Below the pieces are notes generated by a model. It was not told where the DNA came from and searched no databases. It worked only from the letters and a program-made list of their open reading frames with translations. Position numbers and translations under genes: made by a program. This document shows, one piece after another, positions 7,819 through 16,140 of a stretch of 64,000 nt of DNA; within the stretch, counting starts at the first letter, position 1, and each line of letters starts with the position of its first letter. Origin of the DNA: Chloroflexota bacterium (GTDB taxonomy: Bacteria; Chloroflexota; UBA11872; VXOZ01); NCBI GenBank assembly GCA_026710945.1, contig JAPOQA010000046.1, positions 62,001 to 126,000 of the forward strand. Direction: 5' to 3'.

Positions 7819-8883
7819 ATGATGCGTTCAGTGGTGTCCTACGTACTCGCTTTGGGACTGCTGGTAACCGTGCTTGTATTGGCCGGCTGCGCAATGCAGG
7901 AACCCTATGGGCAAGAGCCCAATCTGATAGATGGTGAACCGGCGCCGCTCACGGTCGATGTGCTGGAGAATGCCACGTATGATTCTGAGTTCGTGAAGGC
8001 GGGAAAGGCGCAGTTGCAGGACGGCGTGTACGAGGAGCAGGTTGCGCCGGACTCCGCCAGTAAGAACACCCTGGCGTTGACCGAACACATCGCATTCGGC
8101 GATGTAAATGGTGACAGACTCGACGATGCCGCGGTCGTGCTGGTGGCTAGTGGAGGCGGCAGTGGCTCGTTCCACACGCTGGCAATCGTCATTAACAGAA
8201 TGGGCAATCCGTTTCACTTTCACTCCGCCGCGCTCGGGGACCGCATTCAAGTCGACTCAGTCGAGATCGAGGATTTCGTCATCACGGTGCGGATGATGAC
8301 ACATGGTGAGGGAGATGCCATGTGTTGTCCCACGCAGGCGGAAATGCGCCGCTACAACTTGGGCTTTGGCGTGCTCAGGTTGCTTGAACGCATTACGCCG
8401 GCCGGCAAACTAACGGAGGAAGCGCTGCGCAACGCCACCTATCAGCATGAGTTTGCCAAGGACGGCCAGGCGCAGTTGCAGGACGGCACGTACGAAGAGG
8501 CAATCGAGGGTTCAGCGAGCAAAATTCACATCGCACTGACGGACGCGGTAGCCTTTGGCGACATTAATGGCGACGGCATATGGGATGCCGCGGTTGTGCT
8601 GGAAGCAAGCGGCGGCGGCAGCGGCACGTTCCGTTCGCTGGAAGCCGTCATCAACGACGAGGGCGCACCGGTGCACGTGGCTTCCGCTTTGCTGGGCGAC
8701 CGGGTGAAAATCGAGGAGATCATGGTCGCGGATCAATACATCAGGGTGCAAATGGTGACCCACGGCGAAGGCGACGGGATGTGCTGTCCCACGCTGCGTG
8801 TGGTGCACCTGTATCAGTTGAGCGAGGACGGTTTGGCATTGCGCCACCAGGAAGAGAAAGGGCGAGTCGGCGATTCTGAATAG
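7819..8883 (+). CDS. Lipoprotein with a tandem-duplicated CC-motif domain
   Basis: Predicted surface lipoprotein of 354 residues: hydrophobic leader, then lipobox VLAGC with the cysteine near residue 25. Two homologous halves of about 150 residues follow (about 45-190 and 198-345). Each has NATY.(S/H)EF, an AQLQDG.YEE segment, an FGD(V/I)NGD..(W/D)DAAVV(L) calcium-loop-like motif, a SGGGSG(S/T)F segment and a closing THGEGD.MCCPT. The paired cysteines vaguely recall LppP/LprE lipoproteins, but I would not assign that family. A strong terminator follows, so it ends its transcript. Function unknown. Confidence 0.75.
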   Translation: MMRSVVSYVLALGLLVTVLVLAGCAMQEPYGQEPNLIDGEPAPLTVDVLENATYDSEFVKAGKAQLQDGVYEEQVAPDSASKNTLALTEHIAFGDVNGDRLDDAAVVLVASGGGSGSFHTLAIVINRMGNPFHFHSAALGDRIQVDSVEIEDFVITVRMMTHGEGDAMCCPTQAEMRRYNLGFGVLRLLERITPAGKLTEEALRNATYQHEFAKDGQAQLQDGTYEEAIEGSASKIHIALTDAVAFGDINGDGIWDAAVVLEASGGGSGTFRSLEAVINDEGAPVHVASALLGDRVKIEEIMVADQYIRVQMVTHGEGDGMCCPTLRVVHLYQLSEDGLALRHQEEKGRVGDSE

Positions 8884-8907
8884 CCGGCCACAGGCGTAAA
8901 TCCCGAC

Positions 8908-8948
8908 AGCGCAGCCCAGTAAATACTGGACTGCGCTGCTTTCTTTTT
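8908..8948 (+). terminator. Intrinsic terminator after the duplicated lipoprotein gene
   Basis: A stem of AGCGCAG-CCCAGT and ACTGG-A-CTGCGCT around an AAAT loop, followed by gctttcttttt. It lies 25 nt after the stop at 8883. Confidence 0.85.
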
Positions 8949-9112
8949 ACGACGAGGGGCTGTCAGACCGGCGCAGACCGAGCTGGCATATTGAGGCATA
9001 GAGCCCCTGCCCAAGTTGGCAGGCCCCGATTGCTCTTTGCGTGCGATGAATTTACGTGCAGCCAAGGACTGTTGTAGCCCGCAAGCGCTCCTTGCATTCG
9101 ACGAATTGCCAA

Positions 9113-9183
9113 CGCTACTTGAGCTCGACGACTGCGAGCGCTACGTGAGTTCGACGACTGCGAGCGCTACTTGAGCTCGACGG
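9113..9183 (-). repeat. 26-bp tandem repeat duplicating the rplL 3' end
   Basis: ctac(t/g)tgag(c/t)tcgacga recurs at 9115, 9141 and 9167 with an exact 26 bp period. The third copy is the real end of rplL, including its TAG stop. The other two are downstream, each carrying a copy of the last four sense codons and the stop. Confidence 0.85.
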
Positions 9184-9553
9184 TGGCCCCCACCTCTTCC
9201 AGCTTGCCCTTGACCTCTTCGCCCTCTTCCTTGCTCACGCCTTCCTTGATCGGATTCGGCGCCGCTTCCACGGCCGCCTTGGCTTCACGCAGACCCAGGC
9301 CGGTGATCTCGCGCACGGCCTTGATGACCTGGATTTTCTTGTCGCCAATGTCCGTGAGCACGACGTCGAAGGAATCCTTCTCCTCTTCAGCCGCGGCGCC
9401 GTCGCCATCGCCCGATGACGCTGCCACCGCGACCGGTGCGGCAGCCGAAACGCCGAACTTCTCTTCCAAAGCCTTTACAAGCTCTGAGACTTCGAGCAAC
9501 GTCATGTTCTCGATAGCGCCAATAATGTCCTCAGTCGAAATCGTCTGTGCCAT
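9167..9553 (-). CDS. rplL: Large ribosomal subunit protein bL12 (L7/L12)
   Basis: Stalk protein of the 50S subunit that recruits translation GTPases. It has 128 residues: N-terminal dimerisation helices ([20 protein letters not shown]), an Ala/Glu-rich hinge around residues 38-60 and the conserved C-terminal domain ([29 protein letters not shown], then [10 protein letters not shown] and the end VELK). AAGGAAAG sits about 7 nt before the ATG. It follows rplJ by about 100 nt as usual. No rpoB follows; the downstream strand has only a tandem repeat and the convergent terminator. Confidence 0.97.
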   Translation of the reverse strand: MAQTISTEDIIGAIENMTLLEVSELVKALEEKFGVSAAAPVAVAASSGDGDGAAAEEEKDSFDVVLTDIGDKKIQVIKAVREITGLGLREAKAAVEAAPNPIKEGVSKEEGEEVKGKLEEVGATVELK

Positions 9554-9655
9554 GTTTTTCTTTCCTTCCGGTAGAATCGCGTTCGATCAATAGATTCGAT
9601 ATTGTGTGCAAATCGGCTTCGCCTGGTGAATAGTAGGCGAGAAATGCAGCGGCAG

Positions 9656-10189
9656 CTAGGCGCCTTCCGATTGCTGCAACTGATCCGCCCGTGCTTGCAG
9701 CACGAGCGCCAGACTTCTTGCCACGGCGCTGAGCACGCCCACCAAGTTCGTCGCGGGGGACTGCATGCTGCCCAGCATCTTGGCCAGCAGCTCCTCGCGT
9801 GACGGCAGCGACGCCAGCGCGCGGACCTCATCGGCGCTAATGGCCTGTCCGTTCATTAGGGCACCGCGTACTTCGAGGGCATCCACGCTTTTGGCGAAAG
9901 TTGTTAGGGCTTTCGCTACCGTCACCATGTCGCCGTCGGCAAATGCGATGCCGCTTGGGCCATCCAGCAGTTGGGTGAGGCCAGCCTGGTCTTCCCGCTC
10001 CGCAGCCAAGCGCAGCAACGTGTTCTTCGCCACCTTGAACTGGCCGCCGGCAGCCCTGAGTTCGCGGCGAAGCGTTTGCATCTGTCCTACGGTGAGACCC
10101 CGGTAGTCGGCAACGATGGCAAGATCTGTGCCGCGCAGCCGCTCGCGCAAGTCTTCGATGATTGCGGCCTTTTCCTCACGAGTTCCCAA
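9656..10189 (-). CDS. rplJ: Large ribosomal subunit protein uL10
   Basis: Anchors the L7/L12 stalk dimers to 23S rRNA. The 177 residues include the N-terminal rRNA-binding domain (ADYRGLTVGQMQTLRRELR, VAKNTLLRLA, GPSGIAFADGD) and the C-terminal helix that binds L12. The start is a TTG at 10189 placed 7-8 nt after a near-perfect Shine-Dalgarno, AGGAGGTG at 10204-10197; this decides the start. It forms an operon with rplL. The usual upstream rplK and rplA genes are absent, and a 600 nt non-coding region lies upstream. Confidence 0.95.
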   Translation of the reverse strand: MGTREEKAAIIEDLRERLRGTDLAIVADYRGLTVGQMQTLRRELRAAGGQFKVAKNTLLRLAAEREDQAGLTQLLDGPSGIAFADGDMVTVAKALTTFAKSVDALEVRGALMNGQAISADEVRALASLPSREELLAKMLGSMQSPATNLVGVLSAVARSLALVLQARADQLQQSEGA

Positions 10190-10204
10190 AGCGCATCACC
10201 TCCT

Positions 10205-10260
10205 TTCTGAAAATAAAAGAACCTTGGCGTCGACCAAGGTCCTGCGCAGCCTTCTTACGC
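10205..10260 (-). promoter_or_regulatory. rplJ leader attenuator-like hairpin
   Basis: On the minus strand ACCTTGG (10240-10234) pairs with CCAAGGT (10227-10221) around a 6-nt loop and is followed at once by tcttttattttc, then the rplJ ribosome site. Hairpin plus U-tract just before rplJ looks like an attenuator. L10 leaders in many bacteria bind the L10-L12 complex for feedback; that role is inferred here. Confidence 0.6.
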
Positions 10261-10345
10261 CCGCCACGCTCCGCAATGCGGTGAAGCGCGACAGTCGTCG
10301 GTGTGCTGCGGTGTTACCTATACAGGCTTGCCTCGCACTTTGAGG

Positions 10346-10379
10346 ATTATACTCCCCCACCGGGAGTGCCTGTGGTCAA
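10346..10379 (-). promoter_or_regulatory. Candidate rplJ promoter
   Basis: Minus-strand TATAAT at 10351-10346 with TTGACC at 10379-10374. The spacer is 22 nt, longer than ideal, so the -10 is better supported than the -35. It would give a leader of about 150 nt carrying the attenuator. Confidence 0.4.
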
Positions 10380-10712
10380 CGGCATATTTGGGTATTTTCT
10401 TCGTGCCCGCGCACGCTTATTCCAGCATAGCAGGTGCCGTGCCGCCCCTGCAATCTCCAGTCGCGGCGAAGCTCCAGACTTCTCCTGGACTCCCCGGTAA
10501 AGTGCTCCCCCATCGGGATGAAGATAGGGCAATGGCAGAAGTGGCAACGTAGCAACCGGGGGCAAGCGGAAAGCTGTGTCGACAAAACAGAGACCCTCGC
10601 AGCGGCCTGCGCCTCGTAAACGTGGCGACGAGGACTCTGGCAAGCAGCCTTCGCTACAAGTGGGACGCGCCCCCCAGCTCGTCCCAACTGAAAGCATTCA
10701 GCTTAATTGAAT
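10380..10712. other. Gap upstream of the rplJ promoter
   Basis: No recognisable gene or RNA. A minus-strand frame of about 116 codons (10697-10347) has no ribosome site, no familiar motif and runs over the rplJ -10 box. A structured RNA cannot be excluded. Confidence 0.4.
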
Positions 10713-10743
10713 GATGGCTGCGGGCAATATGCCCGCAGCCATC
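10713..10743 (-). terminator. Perfect 14-bp hairpin after the first paralogue gene
   Basis: GATGGCTGCGGGCA pairs exactly with TGCCCGCAGCCATC around an ATA loop, 66 nt beyond the stop at 10809. There is no clear T-run on the minus strand, so termination would be weak or factor-assisted. Confidence 0.55.
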
Positions 10744-10808
10744 TTCACGCTCTTATCTCATATCCCTGCAAGGAAGCAGGGCTTGCGACGCAAGATCGAG
10801 AGCAAGCG

Positions 10809-12083
10809 CTATTCTATATTCACAACGATGTCAACCGCCACCTCGTCACGCCGTGAGAGGAAGGGCGCCACCGAATCCAGCATGTCTCCTGCCTCGTCAC
10901 CGGCAAAAGCTGCTGCAACCGTAGCCAAGTTTTGCAGGGCCTCGTCGTCTCCCAAGAAAACGGTCATAGCATACACGTCATCCAGGTAGATATCAAGGCC
11001 TTGCGGGACCAGCTTGACAGTAATCGTGCTCAAGCCGCCTTCCTTCAAGCCTGCCACAGTGTCAGCCGGAAGCATACCGGGCATGCTCAGGTTCAAGCCA
11101 ATGGCTTCGAGCAGCGGCGCGGCATTTTCCAGTATGACAACCTCAGGCACCAGCAGGTCTCCGTTGGCGTTCAGGACCGTGCCGACCAACAGCGGGTATT
11201 GGTTTTCCGCAGCGCCGGGAACATCGGGAGGCTGCGATGTTTCGCCGGTGAACTTGTCTACCGCTGCCGCGCCGTCCGCCGTGGGGAAATCCACAGCAAC
11301 GGTGCCAATCATCGCCAGCGCCAGGGGCACCGCGAGATCAGGCAGGACCACGTCATAGCCAAGTCCTTTGACAAGCGAAATTACTTTATCCAATGCGGCT
11401 GCATCATAATTTACGGAAACGCGTACAGCAAAGCCGCCATTGACGTAGACGTCAATATCGCCGCCCGGCCCTTTAATGAGTTGGATGTGTTGAAGATTGG
11501 CCGTCTTTAGCGATTCGATGGCTGAGGCCGACAGGACTTCACCAATACCGATCTGGCTCAGTTCGCCTTCAGAAAGACTAAGGTTGAACTGTTGCCCGGC
11601 AAGATGCATCCCGACCTCTATGCCACTGACACTGCCGTCTTCACCGAACTGAACGGCTGCCTGGGGCAAGCCATACACTTCGATTGATTCTTCAGCGCGC
11701 TCCGGAGGTGCGCCTGGACCGGAAACCGGGGCTACCTCTGAGAGACGCGCTGGCGCAAACGGTGTAGAAAGCCCGTGGCTGACAAAGCCGGTAGAAACGA
11801 TCAAGAGCGAAGCCAGCAGGCCTACTATTCCGCCGATGATCAAGCCGACAATGCCCACGGCCTGACCTGTACCAGTACCACCACCTAGTTGGTGCCCTGC
11901 CTTGTAGCCAAGCCCCGCGCCTAAGTAGAGCAGTGAGAAGAGCAAACCAAAACTCACCAAGAACAGAATAGCTGCGAACTTAGTGAGTCCCCCACCGACT
12001 GCTACCAGCACAATTAGAGCGATGATGACAAGGACCAACCACAGAATTGGTACGGGCACCCACCAGTGTCTCCAGGTGGTCAT
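10809..12083 (-). CDS. Multi-pass membrane protein with two extracytoplasmic repeat modules, unknown family
   Basis: A 424-residue protein not recognised as a known family. Three hydrophobic segments span about residues 9-110 (PILWLVLVIIALIVLVAVGG, AAILFLVSFGLLFSLLYLGA and VGIVGLIIGGIVGLLASLLI). A Pro-rich linker and two copies of a module of about 130 residues follow. Each module has a strand with GDGS/NGDL, a helix (L..IG.....A..I..LK), a strand I..IK and a signature such as IDVYVNGGFAVRV (module 1) or LDIYLDDVYAMTV (module 2), then a helix. The ATG at 12083 has GAGAGGG close by; an ATG at 12107 is possible. The neighbouring gene encodes a paralogue with the same modules, pointing to a local duplication. 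Function unknown. Confidence 0.65.
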   Translation of the reverse strand: MTTWRHWWVPVPILWLVLVIIALIVLVAVGGGLTKFAAILFLVSFGLLFSLLYLGAGLGYKAGHQLGGGTGTGQAVGIVGLIIGGIVGLLASLLIVSTGFVSHGLSTPFAPARLSEVAPVSGPGAPPERAEESIEVYGLPQAAVQFGEDGSVSGIEVGMHLAGQQFNLSLSEGELSQIGIGEVLSASAIESLKTANLQHIQLIKGPGGDIDVYVNGGFAVRVSVNYDAAALDKVISLVKGLGYDVVLPDLAVPLALAMIGTVAVDFPTADGAAAVDKFTGETSQPPDVPGAAENQYPLLVGTVLNANGDLLVPEVVILENAAPLLEAIGLNLSMPGMLPADTVAGLKEGGLSTITVKLVPQGLDIYLDDVYAMTVFLGDDEALQNLATVAAAFAGDEAGDMLDSVAPFLSRRDEVAVDIVVNIE

Positions 12084-12165
12084 AGCCTTCCCTCTCTGTG
12101 CTTGCATGCATTCATGGTTTCGTGTCTAACACTCATGCAAAGATACTGTCTGTCTTTCTAAGCAA

Positions 12166-12201
12166 TGAGGGATACCCTTGGGGCGCGTAGGGTATCCCTC
12201 A
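12166..12201 (-). promoter_or_regulatory. 12-bp stem hairpin between the paralogues
   Basis: TGAGGGATACCC and GGGTATCCCTCA are perfect complements with a 12-nt loop, between the stop at 12264 and the next gene's start at 12083. There is no U-run, so it may be a partial terminator, processing site or operator. Confidence 0.5.
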
Positions 12202-12263
12202 CATCACCTGCGTATGACGAGGAGCGTAGTGCTTTTCCTGATTTACACTACTACAACCCCTTC

Positions 12264-13256
12264 TTACGGCAGGCTCACCGTCAGGTCAACGTCAATGCGG
12301 TCACGCAAGTGCAGGTAATCCAGCGCCAAGCCGGCCTGCGGTGCGAACGCAGTGAGAATGCCCAGTGCGTCGGCGTCGCCAAGGCGAACGTCAGCCAGCA
12401 TCTCACCATTACTGCCCAGGGAGAGCCCGTCATTGTTGATCTTGACGTTCAACTCGCTGATGCCATTGGCCGCCATGAGGGCAACGATATCAGCTGTAAG
12501 ATTAGCAACTGTACCGAGGCCAAGCTCTGCTGCGGACATACCCAACACCGAGAGATTGCCATCAGCATCGTAACTAACGTTGGCTTTCGCCATCAACTCA
12601 ATCTCTTGTTGCTCGGTACCCACGTAGCCGGAAGGTGCGCCTTCTTCACGGACCGGGATGTCCGACTCACCAATGGTGATGACCACGTCACCGCCAGAAG
12701 CGATCACCACGGGAACCACGACGTCCTTCAAGGGGATACCGAATCCGGTGAAACCTTCCACCAGAGCCAATACCCGCTCGTAGTTCGCCGCATCCTCACC
12801 CAAGTTTACACCGATGGTGTAGGCGCCGTTGACGTAGATGTCAATCAAGCCGTCCACGCCTTTAACAATCTGTAGGTGCTCAACACCAGCGGCCGTAAGC
12901 AAGCCTAAGGTCATGGCATCGAGACCCAGCGCCGGTACAGGAATACCGAACGCGCCCAGCGCGGCTAGGTCTTTCGCTGAGATACTCACCGGCGTAGCCG
13001 TGCCGCCAATAAATACGCTAGTCGTTACCGACTGCAGCGAACCATCGTCACCAAGGGCGATGGTAATACGAGGCGGCACGATCACAACTTCCATCTGCCC
13101 CGCAGATGCGCTGGATTGAGCCGCTGAAGCGATGCGCGCGGGCAGCGATACTGCCAGCAGCGCAACTATTACCGCAATCACGAGAGCGACCTGGACAAGG
13201 GAACTGTACAGGAACGTCCTATCGAGTGATTGGGTAGGGTATCTGGTAATACGCAT
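12264..13256 (-). CDS. Single-pass membrane-anchored paralogue with two repeat modules
   Basis: A 330-residue protein with one N-terminal hydrophobic segment (LVQVALVIAVIVALLAVSLP, about residues 21-40; an uncleaved anchor or signal peptide ending near ARIASAAQ). Two modules follow, homologous to those of the next gene: module 1 has LGDDGSLQSV, AAGVEHLQIVKG and IDIYVNGAYTIGV; module 2 has YDADGNLSVLG, ANGISELNVKIN and LSLGSNGEMLADV. AGGAGGAGG lies 5 nt before the ATG, an unusually strong site. It probably heads a two-gene unit with 10809-12083. Extracytoplasmic binding or structure is inferred only. Confidence 0.7.
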   Translation of the reverse strand: MRITRYPTQSLDRTFLYSSLVQVALVIAVIVALLAVSLPARIASAAQSSASAGQMEVVIVPPRITIALGDDGSLQSVTTSVFIGGTATPVSISAKDLAALGAFGIPVPALGLDAMTLGLLTAAGVEHLQIVKGVDGLIDIYVNGAYTIGVNLGEDAANYERVLALVEGFTGFGIPLKDVVVPVVIASGGDVVITIGESDIPVREEGAPSGYVGTEQQEIELMAKANVSYDADGNLSVLGMSAAELGLGTVANLTADIVALMAANGISELNVKINNDGLSLGSNGEMLADVRLGDADALGILTAFAPQAGLALDYLHLRDRIDVDLTVSLP

Positions 13257-14005
13257 TGATCCCTCCTCCTGAAGATCCGTTCGGGTTCGGTACGCCCCTT
13301 CACCGAACGCTACCTATAAAGATACTTACTGCTCACCACGATTTTGATACCCACGGTGTGGTGCTGCTGACATTATGGGGAACGCACAAATACCTGTCAA
13401 GGACAAAGCCCAAATTCAGCCCAAAAATTGGCAAGATTCAGGGAAAAACCTGCATATGACCTAAAAAACGATGGGTCAATGCTATAAATGGCTGCTAATG
13501 ACGCTCCTTGTTCCATTGACAAGACCATTTTGCATAGAATTATCGGGTGAAAAAGCTTGACAGCCCTTTTGATGTGGGATTAGCAAGAAAGAGAGCATTC
13601 CTCCGATTCTTCGGATTCCTGCGACACAGCATGGGGTTCCGGCGGCGAATCCTCAGGCTTTGGGGATACTTCCTCCTGCCCTGGGCCGCTCCCAGTCTGG
13701 AGGGGTCTAGGCGCTTGCGCCCCAAGCAATCGGCTCCCGGCGCTGCGGTGCCCTGGCACGCGCTGGAACCAATGGGAAACCGCGTTAGTGAAATTGCACG
13801 CCGGTTGGAGGTGAAGTTGACGAGGGCTAGGGACCAATTCAGCGAGGTAACTGACGCGGCAGCTCCTCAAAGACACTTGCTCGGAGGCGCGCGGCGTCCA
13901 TATTCATGACAGTGACGTAACTGCGGCACAGAGTCTCAAGGCTTCAGTTTGGAAGACTCCTCCACAAGCAAGCAGCCGGCTACAGCCGTGTGCGGGCGCA
14001 GCAGC
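13257..14005. other. 750-nt gap without a convincing gene
   Basis: Frames of 60-120 codons on both strands at 13540-13909 overlap each other, lack ribosome sites and show no known motif. The plus-strand GTG at 13547 has a TTGACA 30 nt upstream but no acceptable -10. The minus-strand frame ends in an acidic tail (QESEESEE), so a degraded gene is possible. Confidence 0.35.
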
Positions 14006-14482
14006 CTAAAAGGCGGGGCGGGTCGCCGGCATTTCGAGGACGTTCTGCGCGCGTTCGAGAAAGTCATCGTCCGTGGTGGTAATAACCCGCGTAGAGACGT
14101 TGCCGCGCGGGTTGAACTCCATCATGAGCAGCGCGCCCCGCGGCTTCAGCCCTGCCAGCAATTCGTCGAACAGTTCGTTGGTGATGCGCTCGTGGGAGAA
14201 GTACTTGTCGCGGAAGCTATTAAAGTAAAGCTTCAACGTCTTTAGGTCCACAATGCGCGCGTCGGGCACGTACACCATGGTGGCGACGGCGAAGTCCGGG
14301 TACCCGGAAACGGGGTCTTTGAACGTCAACTCCGGCAGGCGAATCTGCACGTAGTAGTCACGCTTGGGTCCAGGATTTGGGAAGTAGCGAATCTCTACGG
14401 ATTCAATCTCTTCTTCGCCATAGCGCGTCTGGCGTCTTCTCCGCTTCCCGCTCGGCCTCTTGTCTGATTCCGGATTGCTCAT
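14006..14482 (-). CDS. QueF-family (T-fold) protein lacking the catalytic cysteine
   Basis: A 158-residue homologue of QueF, the NADPH-dependent nitrile reductase that makes the queuosine precursor preQ1. Family landmarks are clear: PGYPD-type segment DPVSGYPDFAVATMVYVPD, the substrate loop LKTLKLYFNSFRD and the SHER pair matching the conserved His-Glu. The nucleophilic cysteine, in TSLCP.TG.PDFA of the Bacillus enzyme, is aspartate here (KDPVSGYPDFA, about residue 56). Without it the covalent thioimide cannot form, so nitrile reduction is doubtful. The ATG at 14482 was chosen; an upstream ATG adds 17 residues. No queC, queD or queE is nearby. It could have another pterin- or purine-related role. 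Confidence 0.8.
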   Translation of the reverse strand: MSNPESDKRPSGKRRRRQTRYGEEEIESVEIRYFPNPGPKRDYYVQIRLPELTFKDPVSGYPDFAVATMVYVPDARIVDLKTLKLYFNSFRDKYFSHERITNELFDELLAGLKPRGALLMMEFNPRGNVSTRVITTTDDDFLERAQNVLEMPATRPAF

Positions 14483-14533
14483 CCTGTGGGTCCTAAATGC
14501 TGTAAATGAGGGCGTGTACGATGAAAAAAGCAT

Positions 14534-15150
14534 GCGTGCACATGCTGCAAAACCTATGAATATGACCGTACTATGTTGCTTTGCGAAACGTCAACTCACT
14601 ACCGGCGCGCAGGCACTAGGCCGGTGATCCTCCGCCAGCGCCGAGGGACAACCTGCACAACACGCACCGACAGGGGAGAAGATTTCCCTCTCCCCACAAA
14701 ACAAAATTGAAACCCACGTGAGCGAGCGGCAATTCTTCCACTCCCCCGGGGGAAGACCAACATGATGCCCGCGTGAGCAGGCGGCAATTCCACCTCTCCC
14801 TGGGAAGACCAACGTATTACCCGCCGGCAAGCGGGATTACTCCCTCTCCCCGGGGGAGAGGGTCGGGGTGAGGGGGAAGCGGTGCCGGCCAAGTTCAACA
14901 TCAGTTGTCTCGCACAGTTTCACAAGACCAATTAAAGGGGTGTTTTCGTTTATTTTAGTAGCGCGAGACGTGCTCCCGGCATCTGCGTGCGGCCGGTTGC
15001 AGGCGCTACATCGACGCAGGAGCCAAGCATGCATGCAAGCGCTTGCGCTGCCAAGGCGATTCTCCACGTAGGTAGGCATGGGACGGCGCGTTAGACGATA
15101 ATAGAGAAGCTCTGCATTCAGATACTGCTAACGAGAAAGGTGAGAGACTG
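14534..15150. repeat. Gap with degenerate C-rich repeat array
   Basis: No gene is seen. At about 14670-14880 three degenerate units of roughly 50-55 bp (cggcaattc at 14727 and 14782, cgggattac at 14832), each followed by a C-rich half palindrome, end in gagagggtcggggtgagggg. They match the 56-bp units at 59.6 kb. The rest, including the 250 nt before the dehydrogenase, shows nothing recognisable. Confidence 0.55.
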
Positions 15151-16134
15151 GTGGCAAAGGTATTCATCGGCGCACGTTCTATCCTTGATCTTCCCGGGCC
15201 GCACTGGGACACGCTGCGCAATGCCGGCGTGGAGTTGGCTCCACCGCTCGACGTGTTTCGCCCACTTACCGAACAGGAGCTCATCGACAACCTTGACGGC
15301 GTCGTGGCTTTCGTTGCCGGCTCGGACCACTTCACCGAGCGCGTCTTCGCCGCCCATCCGCAGCTCAAGATCGTGGCCCGCGTCGGCGTGGGCTACGACC
15401 AGATCGACGTGGACGCCGCCACCAGACATGGTGTCTGGATCACCATCACCCCCGGAGCCAACAACGATACGGTTGCCGACTATGCCTTTGCTATGATCCT
15501 GGCGGTGGCGCGGCAGCTTGTGGAGCATGCGGCTATCTCCCGTGACGGCGGGTTTCACCGCATTCAAGGCGTGGACGTGTGCAATAAGACCCTGGGCATC
15601 CTGGGTCTCGGCCGCATCGGCAAGTCGGTGGCGCGCCGTGCGAGCGGCTTCAATATGCGCGTTCTCGCCTACGACGTAATGTGGGATGACGCGGCGGCGA
15701 AAGAACTCGGCGTGGAGTTCGCGGAACCGGAAGCGCTCTTCGCGGAAGCGGACTTCATCTCGGTCCACCTGCCGAGCACGCCGGAGACCGTCAAATTCGT
15801 CAACGCCGACCGGCTGGCGCGCATGAAGCCCAGTGCCTACATTGTGAATACCGCCCGCGGCAGCCTGGTGGACGAGGAGGCGCTGGTGGCCGCCATCGAC
15901 GCGGGTCAACTGGCCGGCGCCGCCTCCGACGTCTTTTCCGTGGAACCTCCACCCGCAGACCACCCCTTCTTGACCCACCCCAAAATCCTGCCCTTCCCCC
16001 ACGTGGCCGGCGTCACCCAAGAATCCGTCCACGCCATGGTGGTCATGGCCTTCGAATGCCTCATTGACGTCATCCAAGGCAGACGCCCGCCGTATCCGGT
16101 AGACGAACAGGCTGGGTACGAGACGTTGCCGTAA
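15151..16134 (+). CDS. D-isomer-specific 2-hydroxyacid dehydrogenase (phosphoglycerate dehydrogenase-like)
   Basis: A 327-residue NAD-dependent oxidoreductase. The Rossmann signature LGILGLGRIGKSVARRA starts near residue 148, the signature NTARGSLVDEEALVAAI lies at about 231-247 and the catalytic His falls in FPHVAG near residue 286. An Arg and a Glu at the expected places complete the relay. It lacks the C-terminal ACT or ASB domain of long SerA, so it is a short form acting on 3-phosphoglycerate or another 2-keto acid. It starts with GTG; AAAGGTGAG is about 9 nt upstream. The restriction-modification gene begins 6 nt after its stop, so the two may share a transcript. Confidence 0.9.
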   Translation: MAKVFIGARSILDLPGPHWDTLRNAGVELAPPLDVFRPLTEQELIDNLDGVVAFVAGSDHFTERVFAAHPQLKIVARVGVGYDQIDVDAATRHGVWITITPGANNDTVADYAFAMILAVARQLVEHAAISRDGGFHRIQGVDVCNKTLGILGLGRIGKSVARRASGFNMRVLAYDVMWDDAAAKELGVEFAEPEALFAEADFISVHLPSTPETVKFVNADRLARMKPSAYIVNTARGSLVDEEALVAAIDAGQLAGAASDVFSVEPPPADHPFLTHPKILPFPHVAGVTQESVHAMVVMAFECLIDVIQGRRPPYPVDEQAGYETLP

Positions 16135-16140
16135 AGTGCC

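Noticed and set aside
10347-10697. Minus-strand gene upstream of rplJ
   Set aside because: The frame runs into the rplJ -10 box and has no motif or ribosome site; more likely a leader or RNA region.
13540-13909. Protein-coding gene on either strand
   Set aside because: Overlapping frames on both strands, no ribosome site, no recognised motif, and Arg/Pro-biased composition.
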